A DNA stretch of 64,000 nucleotides from Pelolinea submarina (GCF_003966975.1 NZ_AP018437.1:620001-684000), one strand, 5' to 3'; shown: positions 16,748 to 24,641, numbered from the stretch's first letter. The notes: generated from the sequence alone by a model not told the origin. A program made the numbers and translations.

Positions 16748-17593
16748 CTAAAGTTTATACGCTTTAAGCGTAATACTGGCGATCTTATTCTCCAAATCCG
16801 CAAGCAATAATCGATTTTCTGAAACCAACTTTTGGATGGCGTCATCCTGCATCATCATTTCACTCGTGTAGAATTTGCGGCTGACCACTTCCGTACGGCT
16901 GAACCCGGCCGACTTCATCTTGTTCAGATAGAGGTTCTCTTCCAGCGCACCTGACACACAACCTGCCCAGGCGGCTAGCTGTTGCGACAACCCGGCGGGC
17001 AAATCGCCGGAGGTAACGATGTCGGAAACGTTCATGCGGCCGCCGGGTTTGAGCACGCGATAAGCTTCTTTGAAGACCGCATCCTTATCACCGGAAAGGT
17101 TGATCACGCAGTTTGAGATGATCACATCCACGGATTCATCCGGCAGTGGGATATCTTCAATGTAACCGTAGCGGAACTCAACATTCTTGATATGCTGTTT
17201 CTTTGCGTTGGCCCGTGCCAGGTCCAGCATGCGGGTGGTCATATCCAAACCAATCACATATCCGTTTGGACCCACTTGTTTGGCTGCCAGGAAGCAATCG
17301 ATCCCACCGCCTGATCCCAGGTCGAGAACAGTTTCACCTTCCCGCAGTTCGGAGATCGCGGTTGGGTTACCGCAGCCCAGTGCGATCCCGGTGACGCTGT
17401 CGGGCAGGTCGCTGATCTGTGCGCCCGTGTATAGATCGACCGCGCTTTCGGCCAACCCGGTTTCACCGGCGCAGCATGAGCTGCCTGCGCCGCACCCGCA
17501 GGCTTGAACCGGTTGTTCCAACTGTTTATTTGCCAGATGTCCATATTTTTCTCTGACGGCTGATTGGATCTGTTCCCTGTCTTGATTTTCCAT
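16748..17593 (-). CDS. arsM: Arsenite S-adenosylmethionine methyltransferase ArsM
   Basis: ArsM methylates arsenite to mono-, di- and trimethyl arsenicals in the cytoplasm, using SAM. The 281-residue protein has a SAM-binding Rossmann core (VLDLGSGGGIDCFLAA) and the conserved arsenic-binding cysteines in ALGCGNPT, ISNCVINLS and WAGCVSGAL. A cysteine-rich N-terminal segment (CGCGAGSSCC) is present, as in many bacterial ArsM. The SD AAGGAG lies 9 bases before the ATG. It is transcribed after an arsR gene (62-base gap), with a second copy of the presumptive operator half-sites in that gap. Confidence 0.95.
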   Translation of the reverse strand: MENQDREQIQSAVREKYGHLANKQLEQPVQACGCGAGSSCCAGETGLAESAVDLYTGAQISDLPDSVTGIALGCGNPTAISELREGETVLDLGSGGGIDCFLAAKQVGPNGYVIGLDMTTRMLDLARANAKKQHIKNVEFRYGYIEDIPLPDESVDVIISNCVINLSGDKDAVFKEAYRVLKPGGRMNVSDIVTSGDLPAGLSQQLAAWAGCVSGALEENLYLNKMKSAGFSRTEVVSRKFYTSEMMMQDDAIQKLVSENRLLLADLENKIASITLKAYKL

Positions 17594-17619
17594 TTTGATT
17601 TGCTCCTTATGTATTTATA

Positions 17620-17637
17620 TATAGAAATATATCTATA
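17620..17637. promoter_or_regulatory. Internal ArsR-type operator between arsR and arsM
   Basis: TATAGA-N6-TCTATA forms a perfect inverted repeat in the 62-base arsR-arsM gap. The same half-sites, with wider spacing, lie at 17935-17960 in front of arsR, so one repressor may bind both. Confidence 0.45.
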
Positions 17638-17654
17638 AAAGATTCTAAAAAAAA

Positions 17655-17930
17655 CTATTCCTCGAATTTGGCCATTAATTTTCCACAGCACCAGGTTACT
17701 TTGGCCTGGTCCGTTCTATAAAATACCTGTTTGCCGTCCTTGCGGCTGGTCAACAGCCCATAGCGGTTTAACATTTCCAGGTGATGCGAAATGGTTGGCT
17801 GGCTCAGGTTAAATATCGCGACAATATCCGTGACGGTCTTTTCCTCCTTAAGCAGGAGCTCCAGGATCTTTTGGCGCGTTGGGTCGGACAGCGCTTTACA
17901 AAAATCTACACAATTGATTTCGGTTTTCAT
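17655..17930 (-). CDS. arsR: ArsR/SmtB family repressor of arsM
   Basis: A 91-residue winged-helix regulator that should release DNA when it binds trivalent arsenic. The HTH is VTDIVAIFNLSQPTISHHLEML, followed by the wing YGLLTSRKDGKQVFYRTD. The classical ELCVCDL metal site in the recognition-helix region is absent (here EKTVTDIV). Cysteines sit instead near both ends: Cys7 and Cys11 (INCVDFC) and the pair Cys81-Cys82 (WCCGK). This suggests an arsenic site assembled differently, as reported for some other ArsR lineages. ATG 17930 gives the family length; the upstream 16-codon extension would run into the operator. Confidence 0.88.
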   Translation of the reverse strand: MKTEINCVDFCKALSDPTRQKILELLLKEEKTVTDIVAIFNLSQPTISHHLEMLNRYGLLTSRKDGKQVFYRTDQAKVTWCCGKLMAKFEE

Positions 17931-17988
17931 AATATATAGATACGCGTAAATATGTCTATATATTAAGCTAAAATCCAAATATGGTCAA
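17931..17988 (-). promoter_or_regulatory. arsR promoter with overlapping inverted repeat
   Basis: On the minus strand TTGACC (17988-17983) and TAATAT (17965-17960) are 17 bases apart. AATATATAGATA (17931-17942) and TGTCTATATATT (17953-17964) form a 12-bp inverted repeat with one mismatch that covers the -10 box and start point, as expected for autorepression. Confidence 0.65.
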
Positions 17989-18054
17989 GAGCGGAACGTA
18001 TTTTTCCTCTTTTGGTAGACGACACAAAAACGAGACCGGATTGTATTTCCTTAA

Positions 18055-18095
18055 ACAAACAACAGAGTGTGAAAACACTCTGCTGTTTGTTTTGT
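18055..18095. terminator. Terminator hairpin left of the IS element
   Basis: CAGAGTGT (18063-18070) and ACACTCTG (18075-18082) pair around a GAAA loop, and T-rich tracts follow on both strands. No + strand gene ends nearby. The nearest gene that needs it is the minus-strand PTS operon ending at 18875, from which it is separated by the IS200-like element. Confidence 0.6.
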
Positions 18096-18140
18096 TATGA
18101 CTTTAGTCAGTTGAACGAGCGAAGCGAGAGAAACAGAAAA

Positions 18141-18159
18141 CCACCCGCTATGCGGGTGG
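18141..18159. repeat. IS left-end hairpin
   Basis: CCACCCGC and GCGGGTGG form a perfect 8-bp stem around TAT. It is the presumed left-end recognition structure for TnpA. Confidence 0.8.
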
Positions 18160-18244
18160 AAAATAAGAGGTTAAACCACAAATCACCTAAATAGCTAGAA
18201 TAGTGGATGTTCAGGCCACAAACATAGCAGAAGAAGGTGATTTG

Positions 18245-18700
18245 ATGGTAAATACAACAAATAGTTTATCGCATACAAAGTGGATGTGTAAATATCATAT
18301 CGTATTTACACCGAAGTACAGGCGAAAAATAATCTATAACGAGTACAAGGAAAGCATAGGGGAAATACTGAGGCAACTATGCGGATACAAGGGGGTAGAG
18401 GTGATCGAAGGGCATTTGATGGTCGATCATGTACATATGTTGGTAAGTATTCCGCCGAAGATAAGTGTGTCGAGTTTCATGGGATACCTGAAGGGGAAAA
18501 GTGCATTGATGATCTTCGACAAACACGCGAATTTGAAGTACAAATTTGGGAATCGGCATTTCTGGGCAGAAGGGTACTATGTGAGCACAGTAGGATTGAA
18601 TGAAGCAACGATCAAGAAATATATCGAAGAGCAAGAGAAGCACGATATAGCGCTGGATAAATTGAGTGTGAGAGAATATGAAAACCCCTTCAAGGGGTAG
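18245..18700 (+). CDS. tnpA: IS200/IS605 family Y1 transposase TnpA
   Basis: This 151-residue HUH nuclease moves the element as single-stranded DNA. It carries the family opening SHTKWMCKYHIVFTPKYRRK, the HUH metal site in VDHVHMLVSIPP, and the catalytic tyrosine in EATIKKYIEEQEKHD; the length is typical, so it looks intact and active. ATG 18245 has GAAGGTG upstream and matches the family start; an ATG at 18203 would add 14 unconserved residues. The last codons form part of a small hairpin (CCCCTT/AAGGGG). Confidence 0.93.
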   Translation: MVNTTNSLSHTKWMCKYHIVFTPKYRRKIIYNEYKESIGEILRQLCGYKGVEVIEGHLMVDHVHMLVSIPPKISVSSFMGYLKGKSALMIFDKHANLKYKFGNRHFWAEGYYVSTVGLNEATIKKYIEEQEKHDIALDKLSVREYENPFKG

Positions 18701-18824
18701 CAGGTAATACGGAAGTCCCTTTAGGGACAAGCGAAAGAGGTAAAGGCAAAGTGGCTTGAACGAAAGTGAAAGCCAGCGTCTTGAGACGCTGGCCAGTATT
18801 AGAGGCTTATAGCCTCAGAACAAA
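18701..18824 (+). other. Hairpin-rich tail of the IS element
   Basis: Between the tnpA stop and the right-end hairpin lie several short stems: GTCCCT/AGGGAC near 18713-18726, CCAGCGTC/GACGCTGG with a TTGA loop at 18773-18792, and GAGGC/GCCTC near 18801-18816. In TnpB-bearing relatives the same position can encode a structured RNA; here its role is unknown. Confidence 0.4.
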
Positions 18825-18843
18825 CCACCCGTTTGACGGGTGG
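18825..18843. repeat. IS right-end hairpin
   Basis: CCACCCGT and ACGGGTGG form an 8-bp stem around TTG, matching the left-end hairpin except at the innermost pair. Confidence 0.8.
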
Positions 18844-18874
18844 TTTTGATTACCAGTAAAAAGAGAAATCGGGT

Positions 18875-20161
18875 TTAGAAGATCAAACTGACGATTTGTT
18901 TGAAGAAGAATGGGAAGACGGAATAGTCGAAGTCATTGGACCAGCGCGCGAAGTCGGCTACCGTGTTCGGCAGTGCCGTTACCGTCAGGAACTGGCCGAA
19001 AGAAAGCAGGATACCGGCCACGATACCGGCCAGGACTGCGCCTCTCCAACCACCCCTGGAATTACCGAAGACACCCGCAGGGCCGCCGCCGAAGAAGGTC
19101 GTGATGACCGGGGGCGTTAGCGCGTAGAAGCCGATGGCGCCGAAAATGACCACGCAGACGATCACGGTGGACAGACAGCTCAGGAAGCCCAACATTACTG
19201 CGGTGGGAGCGTAGTTGAAGACCACCGGGCAGTCCAGGGCAGGGATTGCGTTCGGAACGATTTTCTCGGAGATACCTTTGAAGGCACCGGTGATTTCGGC
19301 AATCATCATGCTGACGCCGGTCAGAACAATAGTGATACCGACACCAAATTGGACACCTTGAGAGATTGCATATAAATACGCATCCATGCCATTGCTGATG
19401 TTTTCCTGAATCCAGGCAGGGCCGGCCAGAGCGACGCAAATCACATAGAGCAGGGTCATGACAATCGCGGTGGAGACGGTGATATCTTTCAGGAAGGCCA
19501 GGTGATCGGGAATCTTCAAGTCTTCAGAAGTCTCGTTCTTCTTGTCCTTGAAAAGACTGCCAACCCAGGAACCAACGATGACACCAAAAGAGGTGGTGTG
19601 ACCGTAAGCCAGGTCATCCGAACCGGTCACCTTGCGCATATAGGGTTGAACCAGCGCGGGGGACAGAGTGCAATAAAGGCCGGTCAACAAACCGCCAATC
19701 AATATCAACATCGATTTGTTCGGATCCGGAATCACTTCGATTACTACTGCGAGGTACACAAAGATGATGTAGTAAGTCTGGTGTGCGGTCAGGAAGACGT
19801 ATTTGAATTTGGTGACCCTGGCGAGCAAGAGGTTGATGAAGAAACCCACCACCATGATGATTGTGATCGTGGAAGCCCACTCTGATGTGAAAGCATCGGT
19901 TCCCATACCGGTTGTGGTAGCTTCAACACCGATCACTTTATTCAGTATTGTTGCGATGGGAAGAACGATGCCGGCCAACAGGGACGTACCTACGGACATG
20001 ATCAGGTAGCCGATGCCAGTCTTCAGAGAACCGGAAATGACTTCTTCAATGGATTTTCTCTGTGCGACTAAGCCGAGCATGGCAACCAAGCCTAACAATA
20101 TGAAGGGCTGATTAAAAATATACTTGCTAAAAATATTTACAATTGTATTTAACACTATCAT
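18875..20161 (-). CDS. PTS EIIC component, ascorbate (UlaA/SgaT) family
   Basis: This 428-residue membrane protein with about ten helices forms the sugar channel of a phosphotransferase system. The family is shown by GLVAQRKSIEEVISGSLKTGIGYLI at the N-terminus, the YGHTTSFGVIVGSWVGSLF segment, the following IPDHLAFLKDITVSTAIVM, and the C-terminal GWRGAVLAG(I)VAG region. Ascorbate is the classical substrate, but the operon encodes NanE and a SIS protein rather than ascorbate-catabolic enzymes, so an amino sugar or related acid is more likely here. It is the last gene of a six-gene operon; an IS200-like element sits just after its stop codon. Confidence 0.85.
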   Translation of the reverse strand: MIVLNTIVNIFSKYIFNQPFILLGLVAMLGLVAQRKSIEEVISGSLKTGIGYLIMSVGTSLLAGIVLPIATILNKVIGVEATTTGMGTDAFTSEWASTITIIMVVGFFINLLLARVTKFKYVFLTAHQTYYIIFVYLAVVIEVIPDPNKSMLILIGGLLTGLYCTLSPALVQPYMRKVTGSDDLAYGHTTSFGVIVGSWVGSLFKDKKNETSEDLKIPDHLAFLKDITVSTAIVMTLLYVICVALAGPAWIQENISNGMDAYLYAISQGVQFGVGITIVLTGVSMMIAEITGAFKGISEKIVPNAIPALDCPVVFNYAPTAVMLGFLSCLSTVIVCVVIFGAIGFYALTPPVITTFFGGGPAGVFGNSRGGWRGAVLAGIVAGILLSFGQFLTVTALPNTVADFARWSNDFDYSVFPFFFKQIVSLIF

Positions 20162-20232
20162 TTTCTCTCCTATTAATAAACACGTATTATTTTTCGATGC
20201 TTATCTCCCTTTCAAACTAATAAACTGCCTTT

Positions 20233-20241
20233 CACCTCCTT
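20233..20241 (-). promoter_or_regulatory. Orphan strong SD overlapping the EIIB stop codon
   Basis: On the minus strand TAAGGAGGTG begins in the EIIB stop codon and lies 80 bases upstream of the EIIC ATG, which has its own SD (AGGAGAG). It is one of four such unpaired SDs in the window. Confidence 0.5.
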
Positions 20242-20542
20242 ATTCGATTAGATTTTTTTCTTTCAGGAATGTTCCAATTTTTACCTTCAGTTCTTTCATA
20301 TCCATCAAATTATTGATGACAATCACTGACGGGCAAAAGGACCTTGCCTCAGAAGCAAATGATTCAAAGGTGATGATCACATCACACTGGGTTCCTTTTG
20401 CGCGGGACATGCTGGTGTTTTCCACATGGACTTTTCCCGGCAGGGAGAAACTCTTGAATGTTTCCTGGACATTTACCCGTAAAAGGGTACTGGTACCAAC
20501 GCCTGCACCGCAGACTGTTAGGACTTTTAATAAATCGGCCAT
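20240..20542 (-). CDS. PTS EIIB component, UlaB-like
   Basis: A small cytoplasmic phosphocarrier (100 residues) that passes phosphate from EIIA to the sugar. The phosphorylated cysteine is Cys11 in LTVCGAGVGTSTLLR, the P-loop pattern of the lactose/ascorbate EIIB superfamily. The ATG at 20542, 7 bases after GGAG, is preferred; a TTG four codons upstream is also in frame. It lies between the SIS-domain gene and EIIC, which confirms a three-part PTS with the separate EIIA at 22080. Confidence 0.88.
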   Translation of the reverse strand: MADLLKVLTVCGAGVGTSTLLRVNVQETFKSFSLPGKVHVENTSMSRAKGTQCDVIITFESFASEARSFCPSVIVINNLMDMKELKVKIGTFLKEKNLIE

Positions 20543-20568
20543 AATGTTCTCCAAATTGGAAAATCTGG

Positions 20569-21318
20569 TTAGAGATTCCGGATTTTGTAGAAATATTTAT
20601 CAATCAAGCGATCGTTATTTTCCTTGGCGTCGGCCATTTCGTAGGTCAGATGGCCGTTGTAATAAACGTCGGGGGTGATGCCTTGCTTCAGCAGGTTGTC
20701 ACAGGTCTGGACAAACAAAGAATTGAGCAGGAATACACAGGGAATTGTGGAGGTTGCGCCCACTTTGATCGGTAAACCTTCCAGTTGGACGGCTGCGTCT
20801 CCGATCAATGAACAATTATCGATAACAACATCTCCAAAATCCTTCAGTTTTTTACCGGAGGAATGGTGCGTGCTCAGGAAATCGGAATATTCTACGTTGG
20901 TGAAAACAATCACCGGGATACCGCGCTTTCTTGCGGCAATGGCGACTTCGATTGAGACCGCGTTGTTTCCGGAGTTGGAAATGCAGATCATGGTGTCGGG
21001 GGGAGCGATACGCTGGTAATCCACGATGACCTCGCCGAGGCCTTCGACCTTTTCCATGTGGCTGCTCTTCGTCATTTCATTAATGCCGGCTACAGCGCCT
21101 TCAAAAATGGCATGGACATTGGCCAGGGTGGCTGCTCGCCAGAAAACGTCTTCGGTTACCAGACCGGAATGGCCGCAGCCAAACAGATGGATCATGCCGC
21201 CATTTTTTGTGCATTCGGTCAGCAAATCGGCCGCTTTTAGAAGGTTCTCCTCCTGCGAGCTTTCGGCTTTCTCGACAACTTCTTTCATAATTTCGAAATA
21301 TTCTTGCCAGGCTTTCAT
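20569..21318 (-). CDS. SIS-domain sugar-phosphate-binding protein
   Basis: A 249-residue cytoplasmic protein with a SIS (sugar isomerase) fold: IHLFGCGHSGLVTEDVFWRAA near residues 43-63 and MICISNSGNNAVSIEVAIAARKRGIPVIVFTN, which holds the SxS phosphate-binding loop (SNSGNN), at about 110-140. It resembles the stand-alone SIS proteins (UPF0309 type) found with PTS genes, and could act as an isomerase or etherase-like enzyme on the incoming sugar phosphate. It lacks the extra domains of MurQ or GlmS. GGAG precedes the ATG by 7-8 bases. Its exact reaction cannot be told from sequence. Confidence 0.75.
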   Translation of the reverse strand: MKAWQEYFEIMKEVVEKAESSQEENLLKAADLLTECTKNGGMIHLFGCGHSGLVTEDVFWRAATLANVHAIFEGAVAGINEMTKSSHMEKVEGLGEVIVDYQRIAPPDTMICISNSGNNAVSIEVAIAARKRGIPVIVFTNVEYSDFLSTHHSSGKKLKDFGDVVIDNCSLIGDAAVQLEGLPIKVGATSTIPCVFLLNSLFVQTCDNLLKQGITPDVYYNGHLTYEMADAKENNDRLIDKYFYKIRNL

Positions 21319-21339
21319 CGTACTGTTCTCCTTGATAAA

Positions 21340-22056
21340 TTAGATTCGTTGTGCATCTTGCAAGATCGTTTTCACAATCTTCTTTGGTTCAGTAATGGAG
21401 GTACCCACCACAACACAATAGGCACCGGCATCCAAAGCCTTTTTCATTTTTAAACCGTTGGTAATTCTGCCTTCCGCTACGATGTGTTTCACGTTCGCGC
21501 TGCGTAAATCGGCAATGATTTCATAATCAGGATCAGGGCTGGGAAGCGTGCCAAAGCGAATGGGGTTTTTCGAATAGGGGGTGTAACCGGATAACGTGGT
21601 TCCCACCATATCCGCGCCGTATTCCCAGGCCGCCACCCCTTCTTCCACGGTGGAAATGTCTGTGATGATAAAAACATCAAATAGGCGTTTAATCTCTGAA
21701 ATAAATTCTTTGGTGGAATAATTGTCGTAACGGTCGCGAACGGTGCCGTCAATGGCAATGGCATCAGCGCCTGCTTTCAATAGCGCCTCGACTTCTTTCA
21801 ACGTCGGGGTGATGCGGAAATCGCTGCTGGATGTATCGCCATCCTTGTATATTTTCTTGATACCAATTACAGGTACCTGTACAACTGACTTGATTGCGCG
21901 GACGTTTTCAAGGTTCGTGCGGATGGCGCAAGCGCCGCCCACGACACAACTGGTTGCTACGTGGGCCATGGTATCCGGGTTATCCATTTCTGGATTGATA
22001 TCAAAGCTGGCGTAACAGGAAACCACTAGTCCATCTTTTAATTTCTCTAATTGCAT
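21340..22056 (-). CDS. nanE: N-acetylmannosamine-6-phosphate 2-epimerase
   Basis: NanE converts ManNAc-6-P to GlcNAc-6-P in sialic acid and ManNAc catabolism. This 238-residue TIM-barrel protein shows the family signature VVSCYASF, then GGACAIRTNLENVRAIKSVVQ-type text, VPVIGIKKIY (catalytic Lys region), FRITPTLKEVEALL, DGTVRDRY and the phosphate-binding GADMVGTTLSGYT and AEGRITNG (near the C-terminus). It stands between EIIA and the SIS protein. No nanA, nagA or nagB is in the window, so the pathway must finish with genes elsewhere. Confidence 0.92.
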   Translation of the reverse strand: MQLEKLKDGLVVSCYASFDINPEMDNPDTMAHVATSCVVGGACAIRTNLENVRAIKSVVQVPVIGIKKIYKDGDTSSSDFRITPTLKEVEALLKAGADAIAIDGTVRDRYDNYSTKEFISEIKRLFDVFIITDISTVEEGVAAWEYGADMVGTTLSGYTPYSKNPIRFGTLPSPDPDYEIIADLRSANVKHIVAEGRITNGLKMKKALDAGAYCVVVGTSITEPKKIVKTILQDAQRI

Positions 22057-22079
22057 ATCCTTTCTCCTTAAAATATTTG

Positions 22080-22511
22080 TTAAAAACCGATGTCCTCAAA
22101 GCAAGTTGCCGTCTGCAAAGCTTTGAGGTTTTCTTCAACGGATAAGAAACTTGCCAGGGTTTTGAAAATCATCATGTGTTCTTTGTCCGTCCGCGCGGCG
22201 ATGGCAAAGAGGAAATGTACAGGATCGTTTTGAGAGTTTCCGAAATCAACCCCCTTGGGCATGGAAACCAGCGCAATCTGATTGACGAATACATTCCCAT
22301 TGGGGCGCGCATGCGCCAGTGCAATCCCCGGCATAATGACAATATAAGGCCCGTATTCTTCTACGGCCTTGATCATGTCATCACAGTAGGTCTGGTTTAT
22401 ACAATTGGAACGAATCAATAAGTTCCCGGCAAAGCGTATCGCATCCTGCCAATTATCAAAATCATTATTTAGTACAACATTTTCTTTTGCAATAAAATCT
22501 TGAAGGGTCAT
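22080..22511 (-). CDS. PTS EIIA component, mannitol/fructose (UlaC) type
   Basis: A 143-residue phosphocarrier that takes phosphate from HPr. The active-site His67 is in MPGIALAHARP, the pattern of the fructose/mannitol/ascorbate EIIA family. The C-terminal half (VHFLFAIAARTDKEHMMIFKTLASFL) is typical. Its ATG overlaps the TGA of the upstream regulator gene by four bases (ATGA), which implies translational coupling. It supplies EIIA for the EIIB and EIIC encoded downstream. Confidence 0.92.
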   Translation of the reverse strand: MTLQDFIAKENVVLNNDFDNWQDAIRFAGNLLIRSNCINQTYCDDMIKAVEEYGPYIVIMPGIALAHARPNGNVFVNQIALVSMPKGVDFGNSQNDPVHFLFAIAARTDKEHMMIFKTLASFLSVEENLKALQTATCFEDIGF

Positions 22512-24613
22512 ATCAGTAAAGCACTCCGATGTAAGGATTTATTGAGAACTACGGGGTCATCTTCTTCGCAAATGGTATCGACATCATTGCTGCGCAGGAA
22601 ATTCATAAAATCTTCCAGGGCAGAAACGTGAGAAGAATTATCGATTGGGGCAAGGCAAAGTATCAACTTTACCGGATCATTGGTAGGATGGTGAAAATAA
22701 ACAGGATTCTTCAAGGTGACCAGGCTCATTGCCAGGTGATTGACCCCGAGTCCGCCCTCTCCATGTATCAATGCCACTCCTTTGCTGATGACAACATAGG
22801 GGCCGGTGTTTTCAACTGTGTCAATCATGGATTGGATAAAGTCTTGAGTAACGTCCTGACTTTCAACCAATATGGAACCGGCAAGAGTTACCGCATCTTT
22901 CCAATCCAGAGTGTTTTGATTGCACCGAATCTTTTCAGGTGGCAGCAATTGATACAGGGAAGGTTGAATCTTGTTGTGCTTGATTGAAATGCCCGCTCGG
23001 GTAAAACACTCTTGCAGTGAGTCAACAAAATTGGGCAAATTATCCATCACACTCTGTCTCTCAACCGTGGAGACGATATCGTTGAAAAAATCCAGAGAGT
23101 TGTCTGTGGGGTTGTTTTTTGTGGAATATTTCTCGATCATGTTTTCGATGATCTGATAATCCTCATCGGTCAGGATGGGATTAACCTGGACCCAGGGATA
23201 CGCGCAATCGGGTAGGGGTATGCTGGAGATGATGAAATCAATCCCCTCTAAATCTGTAAAATTCAAATCACTGCCGGTTGTTATCGTAATGATGCGAATA
23301 CTTTTAAAGCGCGAACAAATCAATTCTTTGAGCAGTGTTGCGGTTCCAATTCCATGCACGCATACAATGGCAACATTGCTTACGGTGAACATACGTTTTC
23401 TTCTCACGATGGAAGCGCAGAAATGTAAGGATAAATATGCGATATCCTCCTCCTGAATTCCATCCAGCAGCGGAGAGTGAATCGCATCTATAACACTGGT
23501 TAGATTCTTAAATACATCTTCGTAATTGGTTTTAATCAATTCAAGATTTGGATTGTCATTCGGCATCTTATTCTTCAGGCGAAAGATCATCGGTCCAAGA
23601 TGGGCTTGTAAAGCGGTGTAGATCTCTTCCTCATCGTAGAAAGGGATCTGCAGCCGCTTGCTCATCGCGCGAATGATACGATCCGCCAGTATCTGGACTT
23701 GTGCCCAGTCTTCTTTCAAATATGGTTCAGGGTTTGAGTATTTGGAACTAACCAGTAAAACAGTGAGGGTACAGCGATCGTAGAGCGGTAGTTCAACTTG
23801 GAAGCATTTCTCTACCTGTCGGCTGATCTCCTCCGCAACCTTATATTCATTGGTCGCCTGAAGCAGCGCCTGGTTTTCATGGTCAGCCAGGATGGATTTG
23901 TGAATAGAAATGCGGGTCAGTATTACACAGAGGTTTAAAATGAGATTTCGAAGGGAATTGTAGGAAAGCTTTTTATTGGCTTTCTCTTCAATACCATGTG
24001 CGATTGCAACTAAAGAATTGAACCAGGCATCGCAAAAATATTTCTGCACCTGGCGTTCAACGTAACCGGGATTGTATTTTTCTCCGGAGATATAATCCGC
24101 AAAATGGAGATTATGCTCAACCACACCAAAACACAACTCCCTGATTTTTTGTTCATTTCCCGAAAGGAAGATCCCGCTGCCGGGTTTGGAAAATAGCTGC
24201 AGACCTTCTTTTTTTACCTGTGTTTTTATTACGGATAGGTCTTTATCAATACAGCTCTTGCTCACGCTCAGCGTGTCCGCGAGGAATTGGCTGGTTAGAT
24301 AGCCTGGTGACGATAGCAACAGGATGAGGATAATGGTTTTGCGTTCGTCCGCGGAAAGGGTGAAATAATCCGCGCTTAACCCCGCAAGCCATTGCTTCAG
24401 TTTTTCTCTTTCTTCTTCAGAAACCGAGAGAGAAACCTTAGACCGGCTGCATTCAATCTTGCTGAATCCCTCACGGTATAAAAAAGAATTCGCTTTTTCA
24501 ATCTCATAGCGAATTACCCGCGAAGAAATACCGAGCTTGCTGCCAAGATCGTCGATTTGGTAGGATTGCCCGCTGCATAACTGTTTAATTATTCGAAAGG
24601 ATTTACTATTCAT
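22508..24613 (-). CDS. PRD-containing PTS-controlled transcriptional activator (MtlR/LicR type)
   Basis: A 701-residue regulator that reads PTS phosphorylation. In order it shows an N-terminal Mga/HTH_11 pair (IDDLGSKLGISSRVIRYEIE; then LTSQFLADTLSVSKSCIDKDL), two PTS regulation domains (His-containing ...VAIAHGIEEKANKK... and ...LQAHLGPMIFRLKN... regions), an EIIB-like domain (IVCVHGIGTATLLKELI, Cys in the P-loop) and a C-terminal EIIA domain (VVISKGVALIHGEGG with its His). All domains appear intact. It heads the operon and most likely activates it. No SD is obvious at its start; a 6-3-6 palindrome lies just upstream. Confidence 0.9.
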   Translation of the reverse strand: MNSKSFRIIKQLCSGQSYQIDDLGSKLGISSRVIRYEIEKANSFLYREGFSKIECSRSKVSLSVSEEEREKLKQWLAGLSADYFTLSADERKTIILILLLSSPGYLTSQFLADTLSVSKSCIDKDLSVIKTQVKKEGLQLFSKPGSGIFLSGNEQKIRELCFGVVEHNLHFADYISGEKYNPGYVERQVQKYFCDAWFNSLVAIAHGIEEKANKKLSYNSLRNLILNLCVILTRISIHKSILADHENQALLQATNEYKVAEEISRQVEKCFQVELPLYDRCTLTVLLVSSKYSNPEPYLKEDWAQVQILADRIIRAMSKRLQIPFYDEEEIYTALQAHLGPMIFRLKNKMPNDNPNLELIKTNYEDVFKNLTSVIDAIHSPLLDGIQEEDIAYLSLHFCASIVRRKRMFTVSNVAIVCVHGIGTATLLKELICSRFKSIRIITITTGSDLNFTDLEGIDFIISSIPLPDCAYPWVQVNPILTDEDYQIIENMIEKYSTKNNPTDNSLDFFNDIVSTVERQSVMDNLPNFVDSLQECFTRAGISIKHNKIQPSLYQLLPPEKIRCNQNTLDWKDAVTLAGSILVESQDVTQDFIQSMIDTVENTGPYVVISKGVALIHGEGGLGVNHLAMSLVTLKNPVYFHHPTNDPVKLILCLAPIDNSSHVSALEDFMNFLRSNDVDTICEEDDPVVLNKSLHRSALLI

Positions 24614-24626
24614 TTTGAATTATTGC

Positions 24627-24641
24627 TTGTTCGCAGAACAA
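24627..24641. promoter_or_regulatory. Palindrome upstream of the PRD regulator gene
   Basis: TTGTTC-GCA-GAACAA is a perfect 6-3-6 inverted repeat 14 bases before the regulator start codon, a candidate operator for the PTS operon. Confidence 0.4.

Larger units (their letters stand above)
18120..18860 (+). mobile_element. IS200-like insertion sequence (tnpA only)
   Basis: A single Y1 transposase gene is flanked by subterminal imperfectly matching hairpins rather than terminal inverted repeats, as in the IS200/IS605 family. The left hairpin (18141-18159) and right hairpin (18825-18843) share the stem core CCACCCG/CGGGTGG. Element ends are approximate because cleavage tetranucleotides cannot be fixed without an empty site. 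No tnpB is present. Confidence 0.85.

Noticed and set aside
18012-18194. A 60-codon plus-strand open frame left of the IS element
   Set aside because: It runs through a terminator hairpin and the IS left-end hairpin, and shows no coding pattern.
18875-24613. Calling the PTS operon an ascorbate utilisation operon
   Set aside because: UlaD, UlaE, UlaF and UlaG homologues are absent, and NanE plus a SIS protein take their place.
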